From Sulfurimonas sp. (lineage in GTDB: Bacteria; Campylobacterota; Campylobacteria; Campylobacterales; Sulfurimonadaceae), in NCBI GenBank assembly GCA_016744115.1, contig JADGEZ010000005.1, positions 22,721 through 86,720 of the forward strand: DNA of 64,000 bases, read 5' to 3'. Below, one piece after another: positions 44,644-53,039 of this stretch. Under the pieces are notes generated by a model. The model had not been told where the DNA came from. It did no database searches and saw nothing but the letters and a program-made list of their open reading frames with translations. A program made the translations under genes and the position numbers. Position 1 is the first letter of the stretch, and each line of letters starts with the position of its first letter.

Positions 44644-45720
44644 TTAGTCTCCGTCTGCCTCTAACAAGTCTTGCTCAAAGTTAAGACCATTAATGAGTGC
44701 TGTATAGTTAGCTTGTAAAATAGCAGTAGCATTATAAAGTTCTAAAGTTTTAGAAGTGCTTAAGCCATCTTCCAAAGAACCTGAATAACTGTTACAAATT
44801 GTAATCGCCTCATTGAGTGTGCTTACAATGGCCTCTGCCTCACTAGAGGCATTTCCAAGTGTCGCAATCTTACTTAAACCACTATCCATAATTTTTTTAT
44901 GCGTAGTCAAAATCTCTTTTATAGCCTCTAGCGTATTAGTACTTTTATAATACTCTAATCTTTTTACATCTGGATTATCTTTATATTTAAGAGTAAATCC
45001 TCCGCCGTCTCCTAGTCGTTTTTCTTTAAGTTTGTAAGCATTATCTACTAATTGGTTTAAAACAAGACTTATAGCGGTATCAGCATCTTCTAAAAAAGTA
45101 CTTTTATTTTCATAATAATCTTTTACTAAAAGTAAGTTTTGTGAGATAGTTTTTGCCATAGTTAGAGCTGAGGTTAGACGAATAGAGTTCATTTTCTCTA
45201 GCATCTCATTGTTGTTGATAGCCTTATCAAAAAGAGCGTATTCTAAGGCGGTTAAGCCTTTATGAGAATTTTTATACAATGCTCCAGTTCCATTAAAGAT
45301 TCTTTGTAAATCATTAAAAAGAGTATCCCCTTTAGAGTTAAAAATAAACTGCTCAAGATAAAAATCTGCAATATCTCGCATATCATCAGACTCTCTACCT
45401 GCTACATACGTACTCTCTACTCGTTTGTAAAGAAGAGCCAATTTTTTAAACTCTTTTTGTGAAGTTTCAAGAGTAGCCATTGATTGAGTGTCATTGAGGC
45501 TTTTTACGCTAGAGATTAAGACTAAAGATTGAGTATAGCTACTATTTATATCTCGTAAAATCACATTATCGTAGATATTTTTTATAGAAATATCTTTTGA
45601 AGATTGATTAGATGTAGATGATATAAGACCAGTTTTTCCATCATAGTTATTAGAGCCTCCACACCCAAATAATCCCAAAAAGATTAGAAGTAGGAGAGTT
45701 GTAGTATATGTTTTTTTCAT
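44644..45720 (-). CDS. Imelysin-family lipoprotein (second)
   Basis: 358 aa. The lipoprotein signal LLLIFLGLFGCGGS places Cys near 21. A predominantly helical body follows. The key region KGLTALEYALFDKAI corresponds to the imelysin GxHxxE motif, but His is replaced (G-L-T-A-L-E), so the usual metal ligand is only partly conserved. The helix-rich C-terminal half (ILQANYTALINGL) fits the family. Imelysins of the IrpA/EfeO type are iron-regulated and bind or process iron or haem in the envelope; no peptidase activity is established in most. Start overlaps the end of the DUF1111 gene by 1 bp, consistent with co-translation. Confidence 0.8.
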   Translation of the reverse strand: MKKTYTTTLLLLIFLGLFGCGGSNNYDGKTGLISSTSNQSSKDISIKNIYDNVILRDINSSYTQSLVLISSVKSLNDTQSMATLETSQKEFKKLALLYKRVESTYVAGRESDDMRDIADFYLEQFIFNSKGDTLFNDLQRIFNGTGALYKNSHKGLTALEYALFDKAINNNEMLEKMNSIRLTSALTMAKTISQNLLLVKDYYENKSTFLEDADTAISLVLNQLVDNAYKLKEKRLGDGGGFTLKYKDNPDVKRLEYYKSTNTLEAIKEILTTHKKIMDSGLSKIATLGNASSEAEAIVSTLNEAITICNSYSGSLEDGLSTSKTLELYNATAILQANYTALINGLNFEQDLLEADGD

Positions 45721-47114
45721 TATATTCCTTTTAGAAATTCTATCAAATAGTTTCTATCTTGTTTGTTAAGAGCCTTGAACGCTCGCTGTTGTGTGGTAGA
45801 TTCTCCACCATGCCAAAGAATTGCTTCTTCAATAGTTCTAGCCCTTCCATCATGTAAAAGTGCCATTTTCCCTGAAGCTTTTTCATACAAACCTATGCTC
45901 CAAAGAGGGGGAGTTCTAAACTCATTAGCATTCGCTTTAAACATAGTATGCCCATCTGAGAGTGCATCACCCATATCGTGAAGTAAAAAATCACTATAGG
46001 GTTTTATTGTATTTCCATCTGAGAGTTTATACTCTGAAGTATGACATTTCACACATCCTAGGGAGTTAAATATTTTTTTTCCCTTAGCAAAATTGGCTGT
46101 TTTTCTTTCTCTAGGGATTCTCAAAGTTTTAAGATAAAAGGCTATAGCATCAAGTCTATACATCGGTAAATCAAAATCGTGTACGCCCTTGTTTGCTTCT
46201 AAACATTCTGTTTGTTTATCTGTGCAGTTATCCCCTGGATAGATGGGGTTTGATAAACTCATATCATTATGAGCTGCGTTTGCTGCTTGTTGCTTCACTG
46301 TTGCTGCGGCTGCTTTCCATGTAAATCGTCCAAGCTCTGTAGTGTTTGATTCGGGGTTATATACCCAGTTAGCCTTGCCTGATATTCCATCTTTATCTTT
46401 ATCGTAAATATCTTCTTTTGCTAAAATATCTTTTTCTTCTATCATCTCAATAGCACCAAGACCGATGAGAGCTAAGCCAATATGCGGAGCAATATTTACA
46501 TTTTTGTCAAACTCTCCATATTGAAGATTTTTTATGCTGTATGTTGGCTTTTGAATCTCACAAGTTGAGTTATCCTCATATTTTAAAATAATATTTTCAT
46601 AACTTAGAGATATTCTTCCCTCAAAAGGGGTGTTTGTATTTGAATGAAGACTAAGTTGCCCGCCATAGGTTGGTTCTGGCACAAAACCATTTTTTTCTAT
46701 CAAGTCATTATCTACATTTTGGATATTTGGGATGGAGAGACGCATAACTAAAGAGCGTGAAATAAAACCATTTTTCATAGGAATACCAGCACCGTTATTT
46801 GGATGACAATGGATACAAGTATTTGCTGAATAAAGTGGTCCTAAACCATCTCGTGCGCTTGTTGCTGATGGTGCTTGAGACCAAGGAATAGTAAAAAAAC
46901 TTCTCCCTAGTATATGTTTATCTTCTTCATCATGGTTGAGTTTAATTGTTTGCTTGAATGCTTGTTTTGATTGTTTGTTTGTGAAGATGTTAGGAATAGA
47001 TTTTTTGGCATGAGTATCTTGTTTATTAGTTGTATTTTTTTGTTTTTGGGCTGAATCATTGCTACATCCAGTAGCCAAAAAGGCTACTATAATGAGGTTT
47101 ATAAAAATTTGCAC
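45720..47114 (-). CDS. DUF1111 di-haem thiol-oxidoreductase-like protein
   Basis: 464 aa. A signal/lipoprotein start (IIVAFLATGCSND, Cys near 17) is followed by two haem c sites: NTCIHCHPNNGAG (about 100) and LGCVKCHTSEYKL (about 350). DUF1111 landmarks include FTIPWSQAPSATSARDGLGPLYS, PLWSIGLYEK and LLHDGRARTIEEAILWHGGE; this ending is characteristic of DUF1111/CCP-related proteins. In Pseudomonas and others DUF1111 genes sit with imelysin genes, as here. The reaction is unknown; a haem-c redox partner for an imelysin is the working idea. It follows the first imelysin by 5 bp. Confidence 0.9.
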   Translation of the reverse strand: MQIFINLIIVAFLATGCSNDSAQKQKNTTNKQDTHAKKSIPNIFTNKQSKQAFKQTIKLNHDEEDKHILGRSFFTIPWSQAPSATSARDGLGPLYSANTCIHCHPNNGAGIPMKNGFISRSLVMRLSIPNIQNVDNDLIEKNGFVPEPTYGGQLSLHSNTNTPFEGRISLSYENIILKYEDNSTCEIQKPTYSIKNLQYGEFDKNVNIAPHIGLALIGLGAIEMIEEKDILAKEDIYDKDKDGISGKANWVYNPESNTTELGRFTWKAAAATVKQQAANAAHNDMSLSNPIYPGDNCTDKQTECLEANKGVHDFDLPMYRLDAIAFYLKTLRIPRERKTANFAKGKKIFNSLGCVKCHTSEYKLSDGNTIKPYSDFLLHDMGDALSDGHTMFKANANEFRTPPLWSIGLYEKASGKMALLHDGRARTIEEAILWHGGESTTQQRAFKALNKQDRNYLIEFLKGI

Positions 47115-47119
47115 TTTGC

Positions 47120-48520
47120 TTATTTTTTACCTTGTTCTGATTCTTCTGGATCTGTTACGTCATCTGTAGTCAAAGCAATACCATAATCTTTTGCTATGCC
47201 AACCATTGCATTACCTAAGTCTCTCATTTGGCGATAAGTATCGATAATATTTTGCTTGTTAGCGTTGCCTACTTTGATTTGTGTGTCAAAGTGTGTTCCA
47301 TCTTTTGCTGCTTTATCAATAGTCGCTACCTTAGTATCTAATGCACTAAGAAGTGCATCAATTTTTGCTTTATTTGCAGATGAAGCAAGAGAATAAAGAC
47401 TCGTACCTTTAGACTTCCCTAAATACTCACCTTTAAGAACATTTTTAAAACCTTGGTAATTGAGTACAACATCTCTATGCGTGTTGTCAGAAAAACATGA
47501 ATGCTCATCCTCCTCACTTGGATCTTGTACTGAAACAGCCATTCTTTCATTTGCAAGTTCAGACTTTATAAATGTACCAATACCTATCAAAATTTGTTTG
47601 ATCGCAATATCTTCAGTAATTGCATTTGTTCCACCACCTAGGATAGCTTTACGATAAGAACCAGCAGTATCACTCCACGCTGATTTCATCTTAGCTAAAT
47701 CGTCTACGATAAGTTTAGACGCTGCCTTGATAAAAGCTATTCTTCTCTCATGGTTATCACTTCCACTTGCATCATTTCCTGCTAAATAATCAGACACTGG
47801 GCGTTGCCCTGCTACATCTGCACCATTTGTAATAGTGTCGTTTACTGGGTTATTGTAATCTTGATCTTGTCCCCAAAGTAAAAACTCTACTGCGTGATAA
47901 CCAGTTGCAATATTTGCATCTCCATCAACCTCAGTAAACTTTTCAAGTAGTGCTACATTTATAGTAGTAATATCAATACTTCCAGTACCATCTTCACCTA
48001 GTTTAATTTCGTCAGCACCATTTGGATGCGTAAAACCAGAAAAATTACCACTTCCATCAATAATATTGCCACCTGTTACAGAAGCACTAGCTTGTACTTG
48101 AGTATAATCAATCATAGACTCATTTAAAGGCCAAGCGTTTAACTGCCCCTCTGGTGCATCCCAAGTTTGCATAAAACCTTCATCTTCAGAATCAATAGGA
48201 CCGTTTGAGAGTCTATACGCTTCTGTTGTTCCATAAGACTCACGAGCAGTTATCCAAGCAGTTTTTGCACTTAAAAGTGTAACCTCAGTTGGAGTAGTTG
48301 TAAATTTAGATACCGCAGTATCTAATGCAACAGCGTCATCATAAGCTTGAGTATAGTTAGCTAATGCAATATCTGCATAAGTAGTTAAAGCCGCTCTTTT
48401 TTGACTAGTAGTTATCCCTTTTTCAGTAGGTGTACTACTACTGCTGCTACCGCAACCAACTGTACCAAGTGCTAAGATAGTTGTTAAAGCTATCGAACCT
48501 AAAATTTTTGTGCTTATCAT
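47120..48520 (-). CDS. Imelysin/IrpA-family lipoprotein (first gene of operon)
   Basis: 466 aa. The lipoprotein signal LALGTVGCGSSSS places Cys near 23, followed by a Ser-rich linker. The IrpA-type imelysin core has two helical halves: NYTQAYDDAVALDTAVSKF, SYGTTEAYRLSNGPIDSED, the motif GYHAVEFLLWGQD (GxHxxE intact) at about 210-222, and a second half with VVLNYQGFKNVLKGEYLG, then NAMVGIAKDYGIAL. IrpA-like proteins are induced by iron limitation and needed for iron use. Two Fur-box-like sites lie just upstream, supporting iron regulation. The leading gene and probably the best-conserved member of the operon. Confidence 0.92.
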   Translation of the reverse strand: MISTKILGSIALTTILALGTVGCGSSSSSTPTEKGITTSQKRAALTTYADIALANYTQAYDDAVALDTAVSKFTTTPTEVTLLSAKTAWITARESYGTTEAYRLSNGPIDSEDEGFMQTWDAPEGQLNAWPLNESMIDYTQVQASASVTGGNIIDGSGNFSGFTHPNGADEIKLGEDGTGSIDITTINVALLEKFTEVDGDANIATGYHAVEFLLWGQDQDYNNPVNDTITNGADVAGQRPVSDYLAGNDASGSDNHERRIAFIKAASKLIVDDLAKMKSAWSDTAGSYRKAILGGGTNAITEDIAIKQILIGIGTFIKSELANERMAVSVQDPSEEDEHSCFSDNTHRDVVLNYQGFKNVLKGEYLGKSKGTSLYSLASSANKAKIDALLSALDTKVATIDKAAKDGTHFDTQIKVGNANKQNIIDTYRQMRDLGNAMVGIAKDYGIALTTDDVTDPEESEQGKK

Positions 48521-48535
48521 GTTTAATCCTTGTAT

Positions 48536-48550
48536 TGATAATTGTTATCG
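48536..48550. promoter_or_regulatory. Fur-box-like site 1
   Basis: TGATAATTGTTATCG matches the Fur 7-1-7 pattern (TGATAAT-N-ATTATCA) at 12 of 14 positions. It lies 16-30 bp upstream of the imelysin start (48520), where a repressor would block transcription. Confidence 0.65.
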
Positions 48551-48586
48551 AAATTCTAACAAAAGAAACTTAGTTTAGTCTTATAT

Positions 48587-48601
48587 TGATACTCATTATT
48601 A
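48587..48601. promoter_or_regulatory. Fur-box-like site 2
   Basis: TGATACTCATTATTA matches the 7-1-7 Fur pattern at 12 of 14 positions. It lies between the divergent imelysin operon and the FMN-binding gene, 61 bp before ATG 48662, so it could control either or both directions. Confidence 0.55.
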
Positions 48602-48661
48602 ATTATATTGACAAAATTGCATAATTCCTATATTATTCTATAAATAATACGAGGAAGATTC

Positions 48662-49189
48662 ATGAAATTTATATTATTATCAATTTGTTTAGTATCTTTT
48701 ATAGAGGCTAAAGTCTTAGTAATGATTGATACTGCAATGAGTAGCAGTTTTGGCTTAGACATCAGTATTACAAAGAAGAACATATTACTTTCAAAAGAAG
48801 AAGCAAAGAAAGTGCAGACAATAGCAAAGGCAAAAATAAAATCTAAAATATTTAAAGTTTATTTAGTAAAAAGGGATTCTACATTAGTCGGTTATGGTGT
48901 ACTGATCTCACAAAAAATCCGTTCAAAAAATGCTGTTGTTTTATATTCTATATCTAAAGAAGGTATCTTAAAAAACATAGAAATAATTGCCTTTAATGAG
49001 CCATTAGAATATCTCCCCTCAAAAAAATGGAAAGAACAGTTTAGAAATACAAATACTAAAAATTCCTTACAAGTTGGAACTGATATAGCAGTTATAAGTG
49101 GAGCTACCCTCTCTGCTAGAGCTATAACAAACTCTTCAAGAGTGGCATTAGCAGTTTATGAAGTAAGCTTAAAACATTTGCTAAAATAG
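48662..49189 (+). CDS. FMN-binding (RnfG/NosR-like) exported protein
   Basis: 175 aa with a short signal peptide (ILLSICLVSFIEAK). The FMN_bind domain occupies the rest: KVYLVKRDSTLVGYGVLIS, a central 'IIAFNEPLEYLPSKKW' region, and the flavinylation-type motif VISGATLSARAITNS (S-G-A-T-x-S), whose Thr is the usual site of covalent FMN attachment by ApbE. The acidic residue normally a few positions before is replaced by Ala. Such proteins move electrons across or outside the membrane. Divergent from the imelysin operon with Fur-like sites between, so probably part of the same iron/redox system. GAGGAAG precedes the ATG. Confidence 0.85.
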   Translation: MKFILLSICLVSFIEAKVLVMIDTAMSSSFGLDISITKKNILLSKEEAKKVQTIAKAKIKSKIFKVYLVKRDSTLVGYGVLISQKIRSKNAVVLYSISKEGILKNIEIIAFNEPLEYLPSKKWKEQFRNTNTKNSLQVGTDIAVISGATLSARAITNSSRVALAVYEVSLKHLLK

Positions 49190-49205
49190 GTTTTGATTCA
49201 GTGGA

Positions 49206-50720
49206 TTAGTGCAACCTTCTCCTATAACTTAATGCTTCTAATATATGTTTTTTATCTATGATCTTACATTCATCTAAATCTGCTATAGTCCTGCCAACTT
49301 TTTGTACTTTTTTTATGGCACGAAAAGAGAGGTGAAATCTTTGAATAGCTGTATTTAATGTCTCATTGGCTTCATCATCCATAGCACAAAATTTTTCTAT
49401 TTCAGCATCACTTAGCTTGGCATTAAAACTATTTTGCCCTCTTTTTTTAGCAAATATATGTGATTTTACAACCATCTTATGTAACTCTTTTGAACTAAAA
49501 CTTGCCTTATCTGTACTGCTGACATTTTGCATTACTATATTTAAGTCTATTCTATCTAAAAATGGATCGGACAACTTATTTTTATATCTTTGAATTTCAA
49601 GGTCAGAGCATCTACACTCTTTATTTTTATCTAAAAGATTGCCGCATGGGCAAGGATTCATAGCCCCTATAAATAAGAAGTCAGCAGGATACTCTACCTT
49701 TGAATTAACACGAGATATGCGTATCCTTGCATCTTGCATTGGTTCACGCAAGGCTTCTAAAACATTCTTAGAAAAATGCGGTAATTCATCAAAAAAAAGT
49801 ATTCCACGATGCGCTAATCCAACTTCACCTATTTGAGCTCTATGAGTTCCTCCACCAAATATACTCGCTTGAGTAGAACTATGATGCGGACTCCTCATGG
49901 TTCTATGGGGTTTAAAGTCTGGTTCTTCTAAGTCTAAGGCTTGAAGTTTAGCCACATCTAAAACATCTTCTATACTCATAGGTGGCAATATATATTTAAG
50001 CCTTGATGCTATCATACTCTTACCACATCCAGGGCTACCCTCAAAGAGAATATTATGAAATCCTGATGCTGAGATAAGAGCTGCCCTTTTTGCATTTTCC
50101 TGCCCTTTAACATCAAAAAAATCTTGCTCATACTCTTTTACATAATAATATTTTTCAGATTTAATCTCATAAAATGGATACTCGATTCCAGCTTTTTGAA
50201 GATGTGGAGTATGGCTTGTCTGATTTTTAAGAAGATTTATCGCTTCTTGTAAATTTCTTACTCCATAAAAGTCTATATTTGGTATTTTTGATAACTTCTC
50301 TAATGATTCAAAAGGAACTATAACTTTTTTCATAATCTTTTGATTTGCCAAAGAGAGGATTAATGGATACAACTTTAGATTTTCTTTAAGCGTTCCATCA
50401 AGACCTAACTCACCAAAGGCAAACCACTGAGATAAATCATCTTCTAAGTTATTTAAAACTATCATTAAAGCTATTGATAAGTCAAAGTGACTTCCATCTT
50501 TTTTTATGTCTGAGGGACTTAAAGATAAGGTTATTCTCTTAGGCGGGAAAGAAAAATCGTTTGAAAGGAGTGCTGATTTTACTCTTTCTTTAGACTCAGT
50601 TATTGATGTGGATGCCATCCCAACAACGCAGAATGATGGTAAGCCTTTTGTTAAAGTTGATTCAACATGAACTAGCTTAGCATCAAGCCCCTCATATGTT
50701 GCACAGTTTATAGTTTTCAT
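49206..50720 (-). CDS. comM: YifB/ComM family AAA ATPase (Mg-chelatase-like)
   Basis: 504 aa from ATG 50720 (MKTINCATYEGLDAKLVHVE), where family homologues begin; upstream in-frame starts at 50732 and 50765 cannot be excluded because no good ribosome site precedes 50720. An N-terminal domain (GLPSFCVVGMASTSITESKERV) precedes the AAA+ part: Walker A FEGSPGCGKSMIASRL, HSSTQASIFGG, GEVGLAHRGILFFDELPHF (Walker B), MNPCPCGN and a sensor region. ComM is a hexameric helicase that promotes branch migration in natural transformation. Conserved zinc-type Cys in CPCGNLLDKNKECRCSD are present. Downstream of def in the same direction. Confidence 0.9.
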   Translation of the reverse strand: MKTINCATYEGLDAKLVHVESTLTKGLPSFCVVGMASTSITESKERVKSALLSNDFSFPPKRITLSLSPSDIKKDGSHFDLSIALMIVLNNLEDDLSQWFAFGELGLDGTLKENLKLYPLILSLANQKIMKKVIVPFESLEKLSKIPNIDFYGVRNLQEAINLLKNQTSHTPHLQKAGIEYPFYEIKSEKYYYVKEYEQDFFDVKGQENAKRAALISASGFHNILFEGSPGCGKSMIASRLKYILPPMSIEDVLDVAKLQALDLEEPDFKPHRTMRSPHHSSTQASIFGGGTHRAQIGEVGLAHRGILFFDELPHFSKNVLEALREPMQDARIRISRVNSKVEYPADFLFIGAMNPCPCGNLLDKNKECRCSDLEIQRYKNKLSDPFLDRIDLNIVMQNVSSTDKASFSSKELHKMVVKSHIFAKKRGQNSFNAKLSDAEIEKFCAMDDEANETLNTAIQRFHLSFRAIKKVQKVGRTIADLDECKIIDKKHILEALSYRRRLH

Positions 50721-50786
50721 CTCTTGTTCCATATATAGTATTTTTACTTTATATAAGTTTAGCATTATCTCAGGTTTATTTCATTT

Positions 50787-50805
50787 ATATGTCAAAATGA
50801 CATAT
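50787..50805. promoter_or_regulatory. Perfect 8-bp inverted repeat between def and comM
   Basis: ATATGTCA - AAA - TGACATAT at 50787-50805, inside the short gap after the def stop. Could be an operator or a stem that slows read-through into comM. Neither is established. Confidence 0.4.
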
Positions 50806-50807
50806 TT

Positions 50808-51338
50808 TTAAGCCTCTTTTAAAGTTTTTTTCTCTTTTAACATTTTTTTATACTCTTTTTCAAATTTTCTTCGTCTTGAAGATGTTAGCCTATCTATAAA
50901 TAATATCCCCTCTAAATGATCATGCTCATGTTGAATGGCAATACTTAATAAACCATCAGCTTCAAGATTTTTAGTATTTCCATATCTATCTTGATAATTC
51001 ACACAAATAGTCTCAAACCTATTTATATCTTCATAAAAACTAGGCACACTCAAGCAACCCTCTTGGTAAGAGCTTTGCCCTTTTTTATTTGTTATGACAG
51101 GATTAACCATCTCAAAAAGATTTTCCTTAAGCTGTTCTCCATCTTCTTCTGGAATATTTAATATTAAAATTCTTTTAGGGATAGCTACTTGTATTCCCGC
51201 TAAACCTATTCCGTTTGTATCTATCATAATCGGATACATAGCGTCCAAAACATCATGAAGTTCTTGGTTGAATTTTTTTATTTCTAAAGACTTCTGTCTT
51301 AATCTTTTATCTGGATATTCTATGATTTTCAAATTCAT
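50808..51338 (-). CDS. def: Peptide deformylase
   Basis: 176-aa Fe/Zn hydrolase that removes the formyl group from nascent N-termini. All three family motifs: GIGLAGIQVAI (motif 1, GxGxAAxQ variant with Gly-Ile), EGCLSVPSF (motif 2, metal Cys) and IQHEHDHLEGIL (motif 3, HExxH variant QHEHDH). Basic C-terminal tail of Lys/Arg. It follows the degenerate GGDEF gene by 17 bp in the clpP-GGDEF-def order. Confidence 0.95.
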   Translation of the reverse strand: MNLKIIEYPDKRLRQKSLEIKKFNQELHDVLDAMYPIMIDTNGIGLAGIQVAIPKRILILNIPEEDGEQLKENLFEMVNPVITNKKGQSSYQEGCLSVPSFYEDINRFETICVNYQDRYGNTKNLEADGLLSIAIQHEHDHLEGILFIDRLTSSRRRKFEKEYKKMLKEKKTLKEA

Positions 51339-51355
51339 AATTATATTCTCACCAT

Positions 51356-52435
51356 CTAATCATAGAGATATTCTACTACATAATCTATATCATCAGCCTT
51401 ATATGCTTTATCTGCACCATTAATAGCCGCAACTATGATCTCTTCCATACTATAATCAACATCTATTTTAGTTATACCTATAGATACTTTAAGCTGTATC
51501 TCTCTATCTGCTAAGAAAAAATTTGAATTAGATACTAAATAACATAATCGTTCACTTGCTTTTTCTGCACTTTGAATATCTGTATGCTTGAGTAACATTG
51601 TAAAAACACCATTTCCATAGTGAGCTACAATATCACTTCTTCTTGATGTCTTTAAAAGTAATCTAGCGATCGTTCTTGTCATTAAAACCAATGCTTTTTC
51701 ATTCACAATACTTGCTTTTAAGTCTCTAGAGAGTTCTATCATTATCAATGAACTTTGGTGTTTAAATTGTTTAACAAGACCTATCTCTTGTTCTAATTTA
51801 CCCATAAGATAGCGTTTGTTATAGACACCAAATTGGTTATCAAAGATTGTTTCATTTTCTACATTTTTTACAATAGCAGCTGTTTCATCATACATACTCT
51901 TCATTTGAATACTTTGTTTTTTAACGATAGAGTTAAGTTTACCAATATCATTATCTAATGCACTTGCTACATTAAGTGCAGCTTGAATGCTGCTATTATC
52001 TACTAGTTCTTTTTTTCTCTTATCTAAAATTTTAGTCATCAAAGTCATATTTTTATATAAATTTGCCGTAGTTAATAAAATGTTTTTTATAGAAGCAAAA
52101 CCTTTTTTTAAACTATGTTCTAGTGCTATTGTCGTCTCAGCATCGTTACTCTCTTCTAGCTCAAGTAAAGAAAAAATTTGTTTTTTTAAGTTTTCATTTT
52201 TTTCTTCTAAAAGTCTATCGAAATAAAGAGAGAAATTATTTGGTGTAGGGGGAAGATTATCAGCAATCAATCCATTTAAAACTTCTTGGGAATAAATTTC
52301 AATATCACTAGTAGGACTATCAATATCTGAGTCATCACTTAGTGTTTGCACGGCTGGTAAAGTTGTATTATCATCCAATAGTAATTCTGATTTATTACTC
52401 ATATGATGCTCTGAATTTCTAAGAGTCCCTGCCAT
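51356..52435 (-). CDS. Degenerate GGDEF-domain protein in the clpP-def block
   Basis: 359 aa, no membrane segment. Start at ATG 52435 has AAGGAT 6 bases upstream; an ATG 33 bp downstream is weaker. The first 190 residues are acidic then helical, with a coiled-coil-like stretch (SIKNILLTTANLYKNMTLMTK; LNSIVKKQSIQMKSMYDE). The GGDEF domain (about 195-355) keeps the opening FGVYNKRYLMGKLEQEI and the fold, but the active motif reads HYGNGVFTMLL (GNGVF instead of GG[DE]EF), so no catalytic acidic residues remain. It probably senses or binds rather than makes c-di-GMP. It lies between clpP and def in one run. Confidence 0.85.
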   Translation of the reverse strand: MAGTLRNSEHHMSNKSELLLDDNTTLPAVQTLSDDSDIDSPTSDIEIYSQEVLNGLIADNLPPTPNNFSLYFDRLLEEKNENLKKQIFSLLELEESNDAETTIALEHSLKKGFASIKNILLTTANLYKNMTLMTKILDKRKKELVDNSSIQAALNVASALDNDIGKLNSIVKKQSIQMKSMYDETAAIVKNVENETIFDNQFGVYNKRYLMGKLEQEIGLVKQFKHQSSLIMIELSRDLKASIVNEKALVLMTRTIARLLLKTSRRSDIVAHYGNGVFTMLLKHTDIQSAEKASERLCYLVSNSNFFLADREIQLKVSIGITKIDVDYSMEEIIVAAINGADKAYKADDIDYVVEYLYD

Positions 52436-52444
52436 TTTATATCC

Positions 52445-53035
52445 TTATTCTTTATCGTTTTTAACTAATACTTCGTCTATAAGACCGTAATCGAATGATT
52501 CTTGTGCACTTAAAAAATTATCTCTATCTGTATCTTTTTCTACAGTTTTCACACTTTGACCAGTGTTTTTAGCTAAGATTGAATTTAACTCTTTTTTCAT
52601 TCTTAAAATCTCTTCTGCTTGAATAGCAATGTCTGATGCCTGACCTTGTGCTCCACCCAAAGGCTGATGAATCATCACTCTTGCATGAGGAAGTGCGTAT
52701 CTTTTTCCTTTTTCACCAGAGGAGAGTAAAAATGCTCCCATAGATGCCGCTTGACCTATACAGATAGTTGCAACATCTGGGCGAATATAATTCATCGTAT
52801 CAAAGATTGCCATTCCTGAAGTCACTACCCCACCTGGAGAATTAATATAAAAGAAAATATCTTTTTCTGGATCTTCTGCTTCAAGAAATAAAAACTGGGC
52901 TACTATGGTTGAGGCTACTTGATCATTTACTTCACCGCTCAACATTACAATTCTATCTTTTAATAGACGAGAATAGATATCGTAAGATCTTTCTCCTCTT
53001 CCTGTCTTTTCGACTACATAAGGGATATAACTCAT
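52445..53035 (-). CDS. clpP: ATP-dependent Clp protease proteolytic subunit ClpP
   Basis: 196-aa serine protease; tetradecamer working with ClpX/ClpA. Catalytic triad visible: Ser in [11 protein letters not shown] (near 98), His in [10 protein letters not shown] (near 123) and Asp in KDTDRDNF (near 172). The N-terminus ([19 protein letters not shown]) is the normal ClpP start. Length 196 matches E. coli and Campylobacter. Follows tig with 4 bp between; tig-clpP adjacency is widely conserved. Confidence 0.97.
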   Translation of the reverse strand: MSYIPYVVEKTGRGERSYDIYSRLLKDRIVMLSGEVNDQVASTIVAQFLFLEAEDPEKDIFFYINSPGGVVTSGMAIFDTMNYIRPDVATICIGQAASMGAFLLSSGEKGKRYALPHARVMIHQPLGGAQGQASDIAIQAEEILRMKKELNSILAKNTGQSVKTVEKDTDRDNFLSAQESFDYGLIDEVLVKNDKE

Positions 53036-53039
53036 ATCT

